A DNA stretch of 64,000 nucleotides from Watersipora subatra (Eukaryota; Bryozoa; Gymnolaemata; Cheilostomatida; Watersiporidae): positions 56,499,526 through 56,563,525 of the forward strand of contig NC_088717.1 of NCBI RefSeq assembly GCF_963576615.1, written 5' to 3'. Below the pieces are notes generated by a model that was given only the letters and a program-made list of their open reading frames with translations, was not told where the DNA came from and made no database searches. The first letter of the stretch is position 1. Each line of letters starts with the position of its first letter. Below, piece by piece: positions 1 through 13,900 of the stretch. Both the position numbers and the translations under genes were made by a program.

Positions 1-648
1 TATACTGCATTTTAGCTTAATTTTACTTTTTGAGGAATTTTTATGCTAACTATCTTGTTTAAGTGAAGAGCTCTTACTCTCGCACTTTCATACATATATG
101 TCAAATGATCTTCTCCAAAGAGTGTTGTTTTAACCACAGCCACTCTCACCTACTTCTCCTCTTGGACACTCGGCTCACAGCTAACTGACACTTATTCTGT
201 CAAAGGATATTTTCCTCACCGCTACCTCACCATGTTCAGAGAAACCTTCACACCCTGCACACAAAACACACAGACATCGACAAGCGGAGGTCAGCTCTTT
301 ATTTGTTTTATAAATTATTTGCCGTGAGTGCAGTGTTTGTCTTTTTATTGTTTTACATAGCTATCTTTTTACAAAGTTCCTATAGAAATTACTATAGCAA
401 CAGAATCACAAAATTCTACATACGGAAAAACAGTAAACAGTTTCACAAACTAGATCTCAAATGTTGCTCATATAAATTTGTATGGTCAACTGAACAGCAT
501 CAAAGCAATCTTGTATTTATGCTTGACTTTTTGTGACGATGTGAAAACTGATGAAAAAATGTTTCTCTTCCCTCCTATTTGTTTATTTCACTCTTATGGC
601 ACTAAACTAAATTTTATGATATTAGGAGTTGTCTTATCACATCTATAG
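1..648. other. No gene recognised
   Basis: AT-rich sequence with no convincing exon or repeat family. It ends in a polypyrimidine-poor acceptor (AG at 647-648) that opens the terminal exon described next, so at least its right part is probably the last intron of that gene. Confidence 0.4.
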
Positions 649-847
649 CAAGGAATCGTTACCACATTCAAGTAACATCAATTTTTCAGTTGACGAACTG
701 ATGACTCTTCAATATGCCAATCTAACTAAAGAGATCAAAGACAGAAGTATCTTTGATGTACCAGATTATTGTACCGCTGCGAAAAGAAGAACACAATTCA
801 GTCCAGAGTTTTACAGATTGATGACCGTCTTTCCGGTTGGAGTGTAA
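649..847 (+). CDS. Terminal exon of an unidentified gene entering from the left
   Basis: An acceptor AG at 647-648 is followed by an open frame of 65 codons ending in TAA at 845-847. The intron would be phase 2 (one base completes the first codon). The frame is rich in charged and aromatic residues, with IFDVPDYC near the middle and a C-terminus reading FYRLMTVFPVGV, and its codon use looks like a real exon rather than chance in such AT-rich DNA. I do not recognise the family. The rest of the gene lies left of the window. It ends about 300 bases before the duplicated block that carries the secreted-protein gene. A chance ORF is the alternative. Confidence 0.5.
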
Positions 848-1144
848 TCAACTACATAACTTGGTCTGTAACATTTATATATAACAGTCCTTCATGAATA
901 TTATGTTATCTATTCTAACAATGTCTCTTAGCAATCAGCAATGTGTATGATACTCAGTATTTTCTGTTTCCTGTTTCAAAGGCCAGTGTTTAAAAGGTTA
1001 GTATAAGATATGGCACTGTCAATTAAACAAAGACCCATAGATCAATAGCACGAGTTCTCATGAAAGGCATTGGTTATTTGTAACTGACTACAAGTAATGC
1101 ATGTTTGTTATAGAGTGCCCAGCATTTCTTTGTTTGGAGACTTC
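848..1144. other. 3' flank of the left-edge gene
   Basis: AT-rich sequence with no exon or repeat recognised. Presumably the 3' untranslated or intergenic part after the terminal exon, up to the point where similarity to the 35-kb region begins. Confidence 0.4.
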
Positions 1145-1499
1145 AAATGCATAACTTGATTTTTTTGGTGTCTGCATCTGCAGCTGCAACTTACTATTGT
1201 AGTATTTAAACTAACAGATAAAATACTATGCCTTTGCTAAATAAAATATATTTTACAATGATTTTATTCATTTTATGTTTAAACTTTATAAATAAAACTT
1301 CTAGTTACCATAATAAACCAAGTATATGTGTAATGATCCGGGTTTAGTCTAAAATTTCAACATGTCTGAGTATGGGAAAAATTCCAATTTGCCAAATCAA
1401 CTTCTGCGTAAGGAGAAATCAAATTATGTCATAAATCATAATGGTAGGTTTGGGGTATGTTAGCAATTAATATAATACAGGGCAAGAATGTGCAAAAAT

Positions 1500-1640
1500 T
1501 GAAACATTTGCTTGTATAGTATATTTTCCAGGCTATAAAATGCAACATATTATAAAGCGCAGTATTACATAATATATCAATTTCTGTCATAGTCCATATC
1601 TAAGGTGCATCAGATTAGAAGGTGCAACAAGTGAACAATA
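1500..1640. repeat. Decayed short interspersed repeat (CAGGCTATAARATGCA type)
   Basis: Contains the series CAGGCTATAAAATGCA, ATTATAAAGCGCA and AAGGTGCATCAGATTA, a diverged form of the 'actataaggcgcaccggattataaggcgca' motif that recurs in animal genomes (known from memory, family name uncertain). The homologous copy is at about 35395-35525. Confidence 0.45.
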
Positions 1641-2000
1641 GGTGTGTAGGATGAGTCTGAGATTGTTCAGTTGACAATAACTCTCAAGGATGTTCAGTTG
1701 TGGGCTAATAAAAACAATACAAAGTCACTGCTTTGTTGGAAGGCAAAAATCAAACACAGGCAGCACTCACTTTTTTCTGCTTTCAACACAATAATACAAA
1801 ACCATTGTGCAGTTGTCCCACATGCCCACAAAAATCAGTAAAGTCACTTTCTCTTTTTAATTTTCCTTTTAAATTTTCCTTTTCTTTTTTAATTTTTAAT
1901 TTTAATTCTTTTAATAATTCCTCACTCACATATCTTTCAAACTTTATTGTTAGTGTCTGAGTTAAACCAGCTATTGCCATGTGAAGTAGGGCCAATGACA

Positions 2001-2155
2001 GTGGCGAGACTGACGCTTTTACTAAACAGGCTTGTGGCAGCGGTGAAACTGACTCTGATAATCATGAGGGGGACTTAAGTCTCTCTCATGACTTCAGAGT
2101 CAGTCTCACCGCTGCCACAAGCCTGTTTAGTAAGAGCATCAGTCTTTCTGCGGTC
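2001..2155. repeat. Inverted repeat at the left edge of the 39-bp array
   Basis: About 70 bases at 2001-2069 are the reverse complement of 2080-2155, sharing ACTAAACAGGCTTGTGGCAG with its complement. The left arm is an inverted piece of the same 39-bp minisatellite that continues to the right. Confidence 0.75.
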
Positions 2156-3780
2156 ACAGATCTGTTCAGTAAAAGTGACAGTCTGGCTGCTGTCACAGAT
2201 CTGTTCAGTAAAAGCGACAGTCTGGCTGCTGTCACAGGTCTGTTCAGTAAAAGCGACAGTCTTGCTGCTGTCACAGATCTGTTCATTAAAAGCGACAGTC
2301 TCGCTGCTGTCACAGGTCTGTTCAGTAAAAGCGACAGTCTTGCTGCTGTCACAGATCTGTTCAGTAAAAGCGACAGTCTTGCTGCTGTCACAGGTCTGTT
2401 CAGTAAAAGCATCAGTCTCGTCACTGTCACAGACCTGTTCAGTAAAAGTGTCAGTCTCGCCGCTGTCACAGATCTGTTCAGTAAAAGCGACAGTCTTGCT
2501 GCTGTCACAGGTCCGTTCAGTAAAAGCATCAGTCTCGTCACTGTCACAGACCTGTTCAGTAAAAGTGTCAGTCCCGCCGCTGTCACAAGCCTGTTCAATA
2601 AAAATGTCAGTCTCACCGCTGTTACAGGCCTGTTCAGTAAAAGTGTCAGTCTCGCCGCTGTCACTAGCCTGCTCGGTAAAAGCGACAGTCTCGCTGCTGT
2701 CACAGGTCTGTTCAGTAAAAGCGACAGTCTTGCTGCTGTCACAGATCTGTTCAGTAAAAGTGACAGTCTTGCTGCTGTCACAGGTCTGTTCAGTAAAAGC
2801 ATCAGTCTCGTCACTGTCACAGACCTGTTCAGTAAAAGTGTCAGTCTCGCCGCTGTCACAGGTCTGTTCAGTAAAAGTGTCAGTCTCGTTGCTGCTGCAG
2901 GTCCGTCCAGTAAAAGCATCAGTCTCGTCGCTGTTACAGGCCTGTTCAGTAAAAGTGACAGTCTCGCCGCTGTCACAGGTCTGTTCAGTAAAAGTGTCAG
3001 TCTTGTTGCTGCTGCAGGTCCGTCCAGTAAAAGCATCAGTCTCGTCGCTGTTACAGGCCTGTTCAGTAAAAGTGTCAGTCTCGCCGCTGTTACAGGCCTG
3101 TTCAGTAAAAGTGTCAGTCCCGCCGCTGTCACAAGCCTGTTCAATAAAAATGTCAGTCTCACCGCTGTTACAGGCCTGTTCAGTAAAAGTGTCAGTCTCG
3201 CCGCTGTCACTAGCCTGCTCGGTAAAAGTGTCAGTCTCGCTGCTGCTACAGGTCCGTTCAGTAAAAGCATCAGTCTCGTCGCTGTCACAGACCTGTTCAG
3301 TAAAAGTGTCTGTGTCGCTGCTGCTACAGGTCCGTTCAGTAAAAGTATCAGTCTCGCCGCTGTTACAGGCCTGTTCAGTAAAAGTGTCAGTCTCGCCGCT
3401 GCTACAGGTCCGTCCAGTAAAAGCATCAGTCTCGCCGCTGCTACAGGCCTGTTCAGTAGAAGTGTCAGTCTCGCCGCTGTCACTAGCCTGTTCAGTAAAA
3501 GTGTCAGTCTCGCTGCTGCTACAGGTTCGTTCAGTAAAAGCATCAGTCTCGCCGCTGTCACAGGCCTGTTCAGTAAAAGTGTCAGTCTCGCTGCTGCTAC
3601 AAGTCCGTTCAGTAAAAGCATCAGTCTCATTGCTATCACAGGCCTCTTCAGTAAAAGTGTCAGTCTCGCCGCTGCCACAGGCCTGTTCAGTAAAAGTGTC
3701 AGTCTCGCCGCTGTTACAGGCCTGTTCAGTAAAAGTGTCAGTCTCATCGCTGTCACAGGCCTGTTCTGTAAAGGCTGGAA
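2105..3780. repeat. 39-bp minisatellite, about 43 units (copy A)
   Basis: Tandem units of 39 bases built around CTGTTCAGTAAAAGTGTCAG and TCTCGCCGCTGTCACAGG. Because 39 is a multiple of 3 the array is open in long frames on both strands (over 570 codons each way), which is a by-product of the unit length rather than evidence for a protein. Longer blocks recur inside it: the variant with CAATAAAAATGTCAG and GCTCGGTAAAAG appears near 2595-2680 and again near 3140-3225. The homologous array in copy B has only about a dozen units (35800-36285). Confidence 0.9.
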
Positions 3781-4813
3781 TGACACTGGTGGCTGATACC
3801 TTTGCCCAAGAATCAACGATCCATTGGTAGATAGGGGCATAACTCGCACAATGTTCTACATAAAAGCTAAAAGCCGGAAGGATTATTCTTCAATATATCA
3901 ACTCATGCTAGTTCTCCTATCTAAAGTGGAGGAGAGTATATATACTTGAGCAAGTGCTATATATGAGTGATTACAGTACTTATACAGTACTTGCATTTAC
4001 GGTATATTTGGCTTGACACTAAAAACAATCAAGTAAAGGTTGATGGAAAGACATTTCATAAAGGTCTAAAAGTGAAAATAGGAAGAGGTTATGATAATTG
4101 TTTTGGATATTTTTATTCAAGTTTCCAATACAAAGATATAAGATATTAACCTGCTATAAATGGTAAAAATTATTTTTCCACAATTTATCACTATTGCTAG
4201 CTGTTGATGCGGTTGTGTGAAGAGCGCTACATGATTGTGTAACAGTGAAGTCTTTGCAAATTAAATTAAATATTTTATAAAACACCCAATTTTAATAAAA
4301 TTTACATTTATTCTAATAAAACATAATGAACGTGTACTTTAAAAGATTTATTGGTGTAAATGGCCATTAATAAAAAGCTTCCAAAGTAAGGTTTCTCTTT
4401 TTCTGAGTACAATTGTTCAAGGCATCCGTGTTCTAAATATTAAAAAGTACGGCACTTATGTCTTGTTATCTCTATAAGAAAAATTTATAAATTGAAAAGT
4501 ACAAACACCAAAAAATATTTAGCAGTCAGCAGATATTTTAGCCATTTTACATCACTGACATGTTAGTCACTCCAAATTAGCAACGAGTAGCCCATTCTCA
4601 ATCAGTGATGTGTTAGTCATTCCAAGTGAGTAACATGTTAGCTATGCTAAAGATTAGACAATAAATATTATATATCTAATCTAAGTAGTAATGGTAACTG
4701 GTTACTTTTAACTCTTTTCTCATCTCAAGCGCGTGTGAAGAAACAGCTGGTGTCTGAAGGTACAGTTGAATAGCCGGCATTTGTAGTAACTCTTAGGAGA
4801 AGTACACAACATA
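3781..4813. other. Upstream region of the copy A gene
   Basis: Collinear with 36290-37354 in copy B, including a repeated ACATGTTAG motif at about 4560-4640. A small reading frame at 3967-4149 exists in both copies but its residues drift freely between them, so I do not call it a gene. No TATA box or other core promoter signal is convincing. Confidence 0.45.
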
Positions 4814-4946
4814 ATGGATCTTAATTTGGCCATCTGTATTCTTCTTATTTCTCTGTTGCTAATTTGTGCTGAGTCTAGCACACCAAAAAGAACTGAATCG
4901 TACTGCGCTCAACTTGGTTGTGATCAAGCTGGAACCTTCACGCAAG
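4814..4946 (+). CDS. Copy A exon 1 (signal peptide)
   Basis: Residues 1-44. ATG at 4814 opens MDLNLAICILLISLLLICAE, a typical signal peptide with likely cleavage after CAES. It then has two cysteines (YCAQLGC). The donor is CAAG|GTAAAA, phase 1. Confidence 0.8.
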
Positions 4947-7900
4947 GTAAAAATTAGTATATTCTTGCTTGCAAGGCTTTATTTTAGATAGTTGTAAATA
5001 AAAATATAAAATTAATTAATACATACATTTAATAAAATTTTACATAAATTATTGAATTATTTTCATATTATAAAATTATTATTATTTAAATATATGTTCC
5101 CAATGCTTTAATAGCAAGATATAGGTAGCTACAGAAATAACTAAAAATATTTATTTGTTAGATGATTTCAAGTTTCCAATGAAAACAAAGATGAACCTAA
5201 ACTGGATCTACAAGCGGCCTATGATGGCTGGAATGAGTGACCAAAATAACAACTACGGCTGTGTTGGGAGTTCAAAGATAATTGCCTGCCCATACCGAGA
5301 AAACATGTCTACACCTACAAGGTATGATGAGAACTATAAGTGTTTTGGAGTGAATAAGACACAATATAGTTGATAAAAAAGGTAGTATAGCTAATTAGGT
5401 CACTTTTTCAAAAAATAAGCTATCTCCAACAAATTAGTCTTAAACTAAAAAGTTGTTTCTATGCAACGTCTGTTTTGGAAAGTGTGTTTCGTGAATTTGG
5501 TTTTATAATGGAAAAACAACTCCTTTAGCTCACTAAAATGACTCACTAGTCCATGTGATCTTTATCTTAATTCATACCATCCTAATCTCTTTTTCATGAA
5601 ACAAATTTATGTTTGTTTAAGCATTGATATCAAACCACTCATCTATTAGTTTTATTTATTTTGTAGACATTTGATATTAAATGCTGACACAGGAGAAGAG
5701 TATGACTTCAGTAGACATGTAACCATAAGTAACGTCAGCATGCCTATCTTAGTTGAAGATGATCTCTTGTTTGCTGTAAACAACTCCCATGCTTCTCTCA
5801 TTGATACTCATCACAACAGTACCTATGTCCGACCTTTCCCTCAACCATACCAAACAGGTGTACACAGGTAAGTATTCAATAGTACTTATTCCTGAACTTT
5901 TTCTCAGCTCTTTCCTTCCTGTTCCCTCTGAAGTCCCGCAAGGATCAGTTATGGGTCCTCTGCTGTTTTTGATTTATTTGTAAATGACATTTCTTTGGCT
6001 GTGAAGAGCACATTCTGCCAACTATATGCAGTTGACACCCTATTAGGCATAGACATCACAGATGCGGGGCTGCTGGTCTTCAAAATAATGTAACATAACT
6101 GTATGACTGGTCTGCCTTATGGGACATGATTTTTAACCCTAACAGACGTGTTCATACGAAGGTTGGTAAGGAATCCCACTTTTACTCTAGAGCTAAATAG
6201 CACTCCTACCTTACAAGATAATAGTGTAAGATACTTGGACGTCATTATAGAAAGTAATTTCAAAGGGCAAGCACACATATCAAAAGTTGCAAAAAAAGGT
6301 AAGAAGACTCTGGGTTTGATAAAAAGTTTTTTAACACTTCTTATCAGACCAAACTGATTGCTTATAAAACAGTTGTAAGAAAAAAATAACATCATTTTTG
6401 CTTAGACCAAGTCAAGCTCTCATTTTATAATATAGTTAGAGTTTTATTAGATAGACTGGCACAAATTTCATCATAGTGAATTGTGGATAACTCCCCTTTT
6501 AGTGCGAAGTAAGGAGAAAAGCATTTCTTGTTAAATATCCATGAAATATATCCATTTTGATCATCTCGTATATATTTATATATGTTTTTGTTGTCAGCTG
6601 CATTTGCCACTGCAAGCATAACCTGTCATATGCTTTCCTGCTACATATAGTTTTTGTTCTATCAGATGCTTTTTCTGTCATACGCATCTCCTGTCATACG
6701 CATCCCCTGTCATACGCATTTCCTGTCATACGCATCTCCTGTCATACGCATCTCCTGTCATACGCATTTCCTGTCATACGCATCTCCTGTCATACGCAAT
6801 TCCTGTCATATGCATCTCCTGTCATACGCATGTCCTGTCATACGCATTTCCTGTCATACGCATGTCCTGTTAAATCAATTTTTTGTCAGCTGCATTTTTT
6901 TTCTCACATATTTCCTGTCACCTTAAACTCATGTGGCATACGCTTGTCATCCCCTTGTTGAATTTCGCTTACCATTTCTGATTTCAGCTTAAGTCTTTCT
7001 TGTTGCACTTTACTAATTTCAAATTTAGTCGTAGTTGCATTGCTAGATTACTTGAGAGACATGAAGAAAGATGTGTTATATACTTGGGAGACAACTAAGA
7101 ACAGGTGTTATATACTTGGGAGACAACTAAGAACAGGTGTTATATACACTATTAAACTGGCAGTCATGTGCATCATCGTGTGTAATCATCATGTTCACAA
7201 GTATTCCATGGTTGTGCAAAGTGGTCCAGTGGCACAGTTGGTATTGCGCTTGGCTGCAAAACTCAAATACCTGATTGCAATTTCTGTGCAATACATTTTT
7301 TCTCAACGCTTTTTGCGCGGCTTCGAGCGTACGAGCTGATGAACACAGCTCTTATTATAGTAAATATTATTCTTTGACCAGTGTACCTCTTATTAAATAC
7401 TGCATCAGCATCATGTGACATGCTAAACTGAAAAAGTATCATTGATTGAGTAATCCAGCTCAAAGTAAAAAAAGGAATAACTTTGGCAACATTTGCCATG
7501 AGAAACTTAAATATCTTTGCTTGAAAACTCGAACTAAGATTACGATAGATTTATTCATCAATGAACCTGCTTAGAAAATTCTTCTAAGTTTGATGTTTAG
7601 GTGTGACTTATTAACTTTATCCTAAATTTCACAAAAAACTAGTCAATCACTGATTCTTATCTGCTAAAATTGGACAAGCTTTGCTGCAGTCACACTTTCT
7701 AAGAAATAAACATCCTAATGACAAACCATTGTAGCCCGATATATCTGCCTAAGTTGGGATATCTGCTCATATTTGGAAATCTGAGTGAAGTTCACCTTCT
7801 ATACAAAGTTATGAGAGACAAATCTACAGGAGCCCCTGGTGAGTTTATGTTTGTAGACGAATTCGTGTTTTAATAACTAAATGAAACACATTGCAATAAC

Positions 7901-10900
7901 TGCACCAGAACTACAGACATGAAGTAATATTAATAACACAAATTCAACTGACATAAACCCAAACTAACAGCACCAATTCAACTGACATAAACTCAGACTA
8001 ACAGTACCAATTCAACTGTCATAAACTCAGACTAATAGCACCAAATCAACTGACATGAACTCAGACTAATAGCGCCAATTCAACTGACATAAATTCAGAC
8101 TAATAGCACCAAATCAACTGACATAAACTCAGACTAATAGCACCAATCCAACTGACATAAACTCAAATTAATTCTACCAAATACTATATGAAAACTAGAG
8201 ACACATTCAACGTATGTAGTAACACTGACATTGTAAACTACAGGGAATGACTCAGCAACTGCAACAAGTATATAGCTCAATGTCATCATTTATTTGTAGA
8301 ATTGAATCTGCTGGCTACAATGACTGTGGAAAAGGTTGGCAAAGACTGTAGCTGGCTGCCATACTCAGAAATCGTTGCTAATGGAAATCGGGTTTTCTTT
8401 TACGGAGTTCAACGAGACGTTAGTGAATCTCTACTAATACTTTGAGCAAGTTTGACATGCTGAAAAGTGTGTGTTCAAGTGTGCAGATGTGTGCATGGTG
8501 ATGTGTTCCTACTTATCAGTGCATGTCTACGCATGAATGAAAGTGAATTGGATTATATGTAGTAATAATAGCTGTATGAGATATACCGTTCTCTCTATTC
8601 AAAAGCCTTTGCTATTTACGAATGAGAAATAATATATATATGCGTACATGTACATGTATTCCAGTCCATTTATATGGGTGGTATTCATTGAACAGATTAC
8701 AAGTTCTGCGTTCTATTTGAAATCATCTTTGTTTAAGATTCATTAGGAGGACTCACAAATTCGTTGTTAATAAAATGTGACTTTTAAATCAATTTTAACT
8801 TGTCAGAAATGATAAAGTGCAGTATGGATGTCAATGTTTTATTTTTCTGTTGCAATAGCATGTTCTAAATGTACCAATGTTTTTGCGGTGATGAAAAGTT
8901 CTGGACGTGCAACTAATGAGACAACTAAAATTTTGACCATGTTGAAGGTCAAATATTTGTCATTCAACTTTTTAGACTGACACTCTACCAGCTTTTTGTA
9001 AGCCTCAGAATAATATTATTCTCTGTGCTTTGTGACTAAAAATCATGCAGACTGATCACGGTGGACAGACAGACAAACGGTTTGGCAACGACAAATAATA
9101 ATTCGTATAGATATCAGTATTAATAGTAATAGTGTTATTACTCTTTAAGGTGTCACTGGTAACAAGTAATTGCTGAATAGAAAGGATCCAAGAGCAATTT
9201 AGTCTGTTTCATTATCATAGATATGATTATGAACTTGTTTTTCTACAGGAAATATATGGAATAGTAGCTCTTGACTTCTTCCCTACTCAACCGTATTATA
9301 AGAAAGCTTGGGAGTTTTCCGATGAAAGTTCTCACTTAGTAACATGGAATACTGGCTCCGGTCAGGATACACGCAACTGCAGCTACTATCCAGAGACAAA
9401 CCCTGACTTCTCAATATTTCCTGCAGGTAATATCCAAAACAGCGAAAGAATTTAAAAATTATTTTTGATAGCAATTGTTATCGAAGAAATTTTTTAAGTT
9501 TTATCAGCGAATTTGATTTCCGTAAAAGATGTGGAAGTTCAAAACAGCCTGACATGCTCTTCGCAAATATTCAGGGTTATTACGTAAAATACATGGTTTG
9601 ACATTTCTTTGAGTGACATTAAGAACCAAATGAGAGCTAAAGTGTAAAGTATCATCTGAACAAGGAGTTGTCCTACTTTTATGGTGAGGGTTGGCACAAA
9701 AGCTATCCTGGGAGAGTTAGTGCTTGTATAAAGGTGGTAGTATTATTGTACTTTATCTGTCACCCTCTTACCAATTCTTATCCAAAACTTTCTCTATAGA
9801 TAGTGGGAATTTCATACAAATCTTTACTATCATTACGAAAGTGAACAGTCCACTACTGTGAATGTTCAGTTGAAATCTTAGCCCTACCTATCTTACAAGC
9901 TTCCTATTTGGACCTGTTATACGCTGCCAGCTAGCCTCTCCTTTATTCTTTACCCACTCACTAGCCTTGTGTCAACTGACTCCTATCAAACCACTAATCC
10001 AGCCTTAAGTGATTTGGCTATAGAGCCCAGTGCCTTTTGAGTGCCCGTAGAGGTTAAAACTAAGGCTAAGTTACAGGTGCTAATCACTTGGGTGACGAAG
10101 CAGCCCTATAGCACCTAACACTGCCCAAGTCCTTGGGTCTACAGATATACGATTATTTGTTGTACTAATTATACCATATGAAAGAGCCAAGTCGAAACCA
10201 GAAAAAATATGACCTCTACAATAAGCTAGTCGCTGTGAAGTCTAGTTTAAAATTGCCCAATTTTTTTGCAGCTCAGCTTAATATATCGTTTAAGATCCAA
10301 TACAAAATGGGCTTTGAACATGTAACTGTTTGCAGTCTACATATAAGATGTCTGAAACAGAATGCTATCAATATGCAAAAAGATGGCAGAACAGTTTACA
10401 CTTACCAACAGCTTAGTCCATCTGTTACATAAGATTATATACTGATAACTTGTGGTTGATCATAAAAAGATAATCTCACAGGCTAAAAGATATGAGGACT
10501 GTAAAACTTGTAACATAACGACATCAAGTCTCTACTGTTTGTTACAATATATTGACCACGAGTGTATACTGACTGCTAGTATATACTGACTGCTAGTATA
10601 TACTGACTACTAGTGTATACTGACTACTAGTGTATACTGACTGCTAGTATATACTGACTGCTAATATATACTGACTACTAGTGTATACTGACTACTAGTG
10701 TATACTGACTGCTAGTATATACTGACTGCTAGTACATACTGACTACTAGTGTATACTGACTGCTAGTGTATACTGACTGCTAGTATATACTGACTACTAG
10801 TGTATACTGACTACTAGTGTATACTGACTGCTAGTATATACTGACTGCTAGTATATACTGACTACTAGTGTATACTGACTACTAGTGTATACTGACTACT

Positions 10901-13900
10901 AGTGTATACTGACTACTAGTGTATACTGACTACTAGTATATACTGACTACTAGTATATACTGACTATTAGTATATACTGACTACATATATAAAATATAGA
11001 ACAGAATATTTATAGTCAATATACACTATAACCTAGATGTAGTCTAAGTTGAATTCAACTTACATATCTCAGGGTTTTTACGAGTCTCATTTCAACTTAT
11101 TATCGTGATGTTCTTGGTTATTATTTTGTTTACTAAATTGGTGGAAATTTGGCTGCTTTGCAGATAATCAAAAACACAAAACACTTTTTTATTTTCTGTT
11201 TGCTTACAGTTACTTGAAGACACTGAGTCAGTATGGTAAAAAAGCAAATAATAACAATATTTTAAAGCGAAATGAAAGAAATTTAACAAAAAGATTTTAG
11301 TGAGCAGTTAGTTATTGCAATACAGTGTGGCTAATACCATGGCAGTTGGTATTTTAAACCTGCAACACAATAAAAATTAATAGAGAAAAATTATGAATAT
11401 TACTAGAAATTCCACTGTCATACAGCCCACGACCAAAGTGATATTGAAAAAAAGAAAGGGTACTGATGGTTGAGAAATGCAATATTAGCAGTCAAATGAC
11501 ACTGCAGTGCAATAGGATAACTGCAATGGTAGCTGTAATGTACTGGGTGTGGGTGTTATTATATACAACAAACAGCAATAATGAAAGAAAAGATTATATG
11601 TTTATATATCTCCCCCTGCAATAGGAGAAATGCAATATTGGCCATTATTAGAAGTAGAATGCACTGATATTATTAGATTAACCAATATTATTAATATAGT
11701 AATAATATAACACCAATGCACAATTTTGTTTACATTTTAAAATGTCATAGCTAACAATATCAAAAGGTGATATTTATTATATAGATTTTTAGAAAATCCA
11801 TTTAAAAAAGTGTTTGGTCATGACAAACAGCAATAATGAAAGGAAAAGATTATATGTTTATATCTCTCCCCCTGCAATGGAAGAAATGCAATATTAGAAG
11901 TAAAATGCACTGATATTATTAGAATAACCAATATTATTAATATAGTAATACAGTAATAATAGAAAACCAATGAACAATTTTGTTTACAGCAAACAGTAAA
12001 CAGCAATAGTTTCATGATAGCAAATATATCATAGAACTAATTTAATATGTCTAAAGAGAAGATAAATCTTAAATGAAGCCATACAAACCCTTTTGTTGAA
12101 GTGCATCCACAAACTGATCAGTTTTCTGTTATTGCATGCAGTTGATGTGAACACACAGTTGCTGGCCACCCCTGACCACTATATAGTTATCACAATGCCT
12201 GTTGGACTCTTAGTTTTCAGAGACCTTGGAACATCTGGAGAGCAAGTATACAGTAATTTATTTGGTCAGTATCTTCTTTTAGTCAGTCAACTGTTATCTG
12301 ACTAAAGTTTCTCTGCTATTAACACGTATCTTTAGTATGTATTAAGGCTGTAACTGAGGTTTACACAGCGGTTTGAGAGTTTTACTAGAACGAATCACAA
12401 ATCATTTTCCTTACCTACTCTCTCTGTTGATATACATTACAAATATTTATGTTCTAAAATACTATATGTATTCAATATATTCTATTTTTGCTTTTGATAA
12501 ATTGCAATATAAATATATGTAGTTTGATGTATAATATGGAAAGTATTTAGCTGTTGGTTCATTACGACAGATCTGTTTTGAGCAGGCATAGGTCTGCTCA
12601 TACCGGGTGTTAGTTTGAGAAAGATGTTATACATGTATACCGTAAAATATCTAATTGAATGCCACCTCTATTTGAACGCCACCTTTATTTGAACGCCACC
12701 TCTATTTGAACGCCACCTCTAATTGACTGTCACCATGAGAGAAGGGTTGAAAAATAGAACGCCATCCTCTATTTGAACGCCACCTCTATTTGACCGCCAC
12801 CTCCATTTGACTGCCACTTTGACTATGTTTGATCTTTATGAACTCATAATACCAAGTGATTCGTAGAAAAGTGTCCACAAAATCATATTAATAATGAATC
12901 ATTTACATTAATAACAATCAATTCTCTTGTGTCCAAAGCTTTTCGCTTTTTTCGTTAAAACTTTAAAAGTAACACCAAAGAAATAATCTATACCGGTCAC
13001 AAGCTAATAGTAGTTCTTTGTTTAACGTGGCTTTAATACTTCAATGTACGTATATAAATACGATTTGTAAGTTTTGGGCAAAAGGTTACGTTTAAAGAGC
13101 GTTACATTTGAGCTAAATGCAGCGCATAAAAATTTTGCTCTACCGAAAAATTGTTTGAATACTAATATTGACTAATTTAGCAGTGCAGAAGGAGAGTTGA
13201 GGTCAGAAAACATTGTGGAAGGTATTGGACAATTAGAAGATGTTCACTCCATAGAAAGTAACAACCATAACACAGCTATTTGAGCAAACGATGGGAAATT
13301 TTTTGTTTTGAAAACATTAATTTTTGTTTCTGCATGTAATATACGTGTGGTTCAGAGATGTAACTTGTACATGAATATATATTAGTAGCATTTGGTAAAT
13401 TATCATTATAAAACTTATAAATTTGCAAATTTATAGCATATTATTTGATAGCATCATTGCGGTAATCTAATCACACAAATAATCGATGCTCGTAACTCCA
13501 CTTCTATTGCACAAAAAAGCTGGTTTTGGCTGCAAACTGTAGCAACATATCAATAAGTGCAAAGAGATTTTGTGCAACATGCATAAATATAAATATAAAA
13601 TAAAAGTATGACTTCATATTTAGTATGAAATAAAAATGAAAAGCTCCAACAAATTGCAAAGCAGGACACAAGCCATTATATCATCATAGGTCAATCGCAA
13701 GCATAGATATCAACTGGTAGAGATATTTCTCGGTGTCTCGATGCATATTTATTTGGCAACTTTGACAGTCAGAGGATAGTGAGAAGACTTATTGCATCCA
13801 AAAGGTTTAATATCGCTCCACCGAAATAAGAGAGCAAATTTTAGTCGATGTTCGTTTCGCCCGTAAAGCGGCTAAATTTATCTTCCCAAAATTCTGACGA

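Larger units (their letters stand above)
5868..7734. other. Intron 3 of copy A
   Basis: Holds a LINE remnant, a 16-bp minisatellite, a 32-bp direct repeat near 7060-7140 and a tRNA-Cys-like sequence, each described separately. All of them recur in intron 3 of copy B. Confidence 0.7.

Noticed and set aside
2086-3849. Reading frames of about 580 codons on both strands with 13-residue repeats
   Set aside because: They coincide with the 39-bp minisatellite. A stop-free unit whose length is a multiple of 3 opens long frames on both strands. No signal peptide, splice sites or matching conserved product in copy B.
3967-4149. Small frame conserved in both duplicates (partner 36453-36656)
   Set aside because: About 13 of 59 residues differ, including cysteine gains and tryptophan changes, with no sign of synonymous bias. 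It looks like neutral drift of non-coding DNA.
10178-10432. 84-codon frame in intron 6 of copy A
   Set aside because: No splice context, no recognisable domain, and no open counterpart in copy B.
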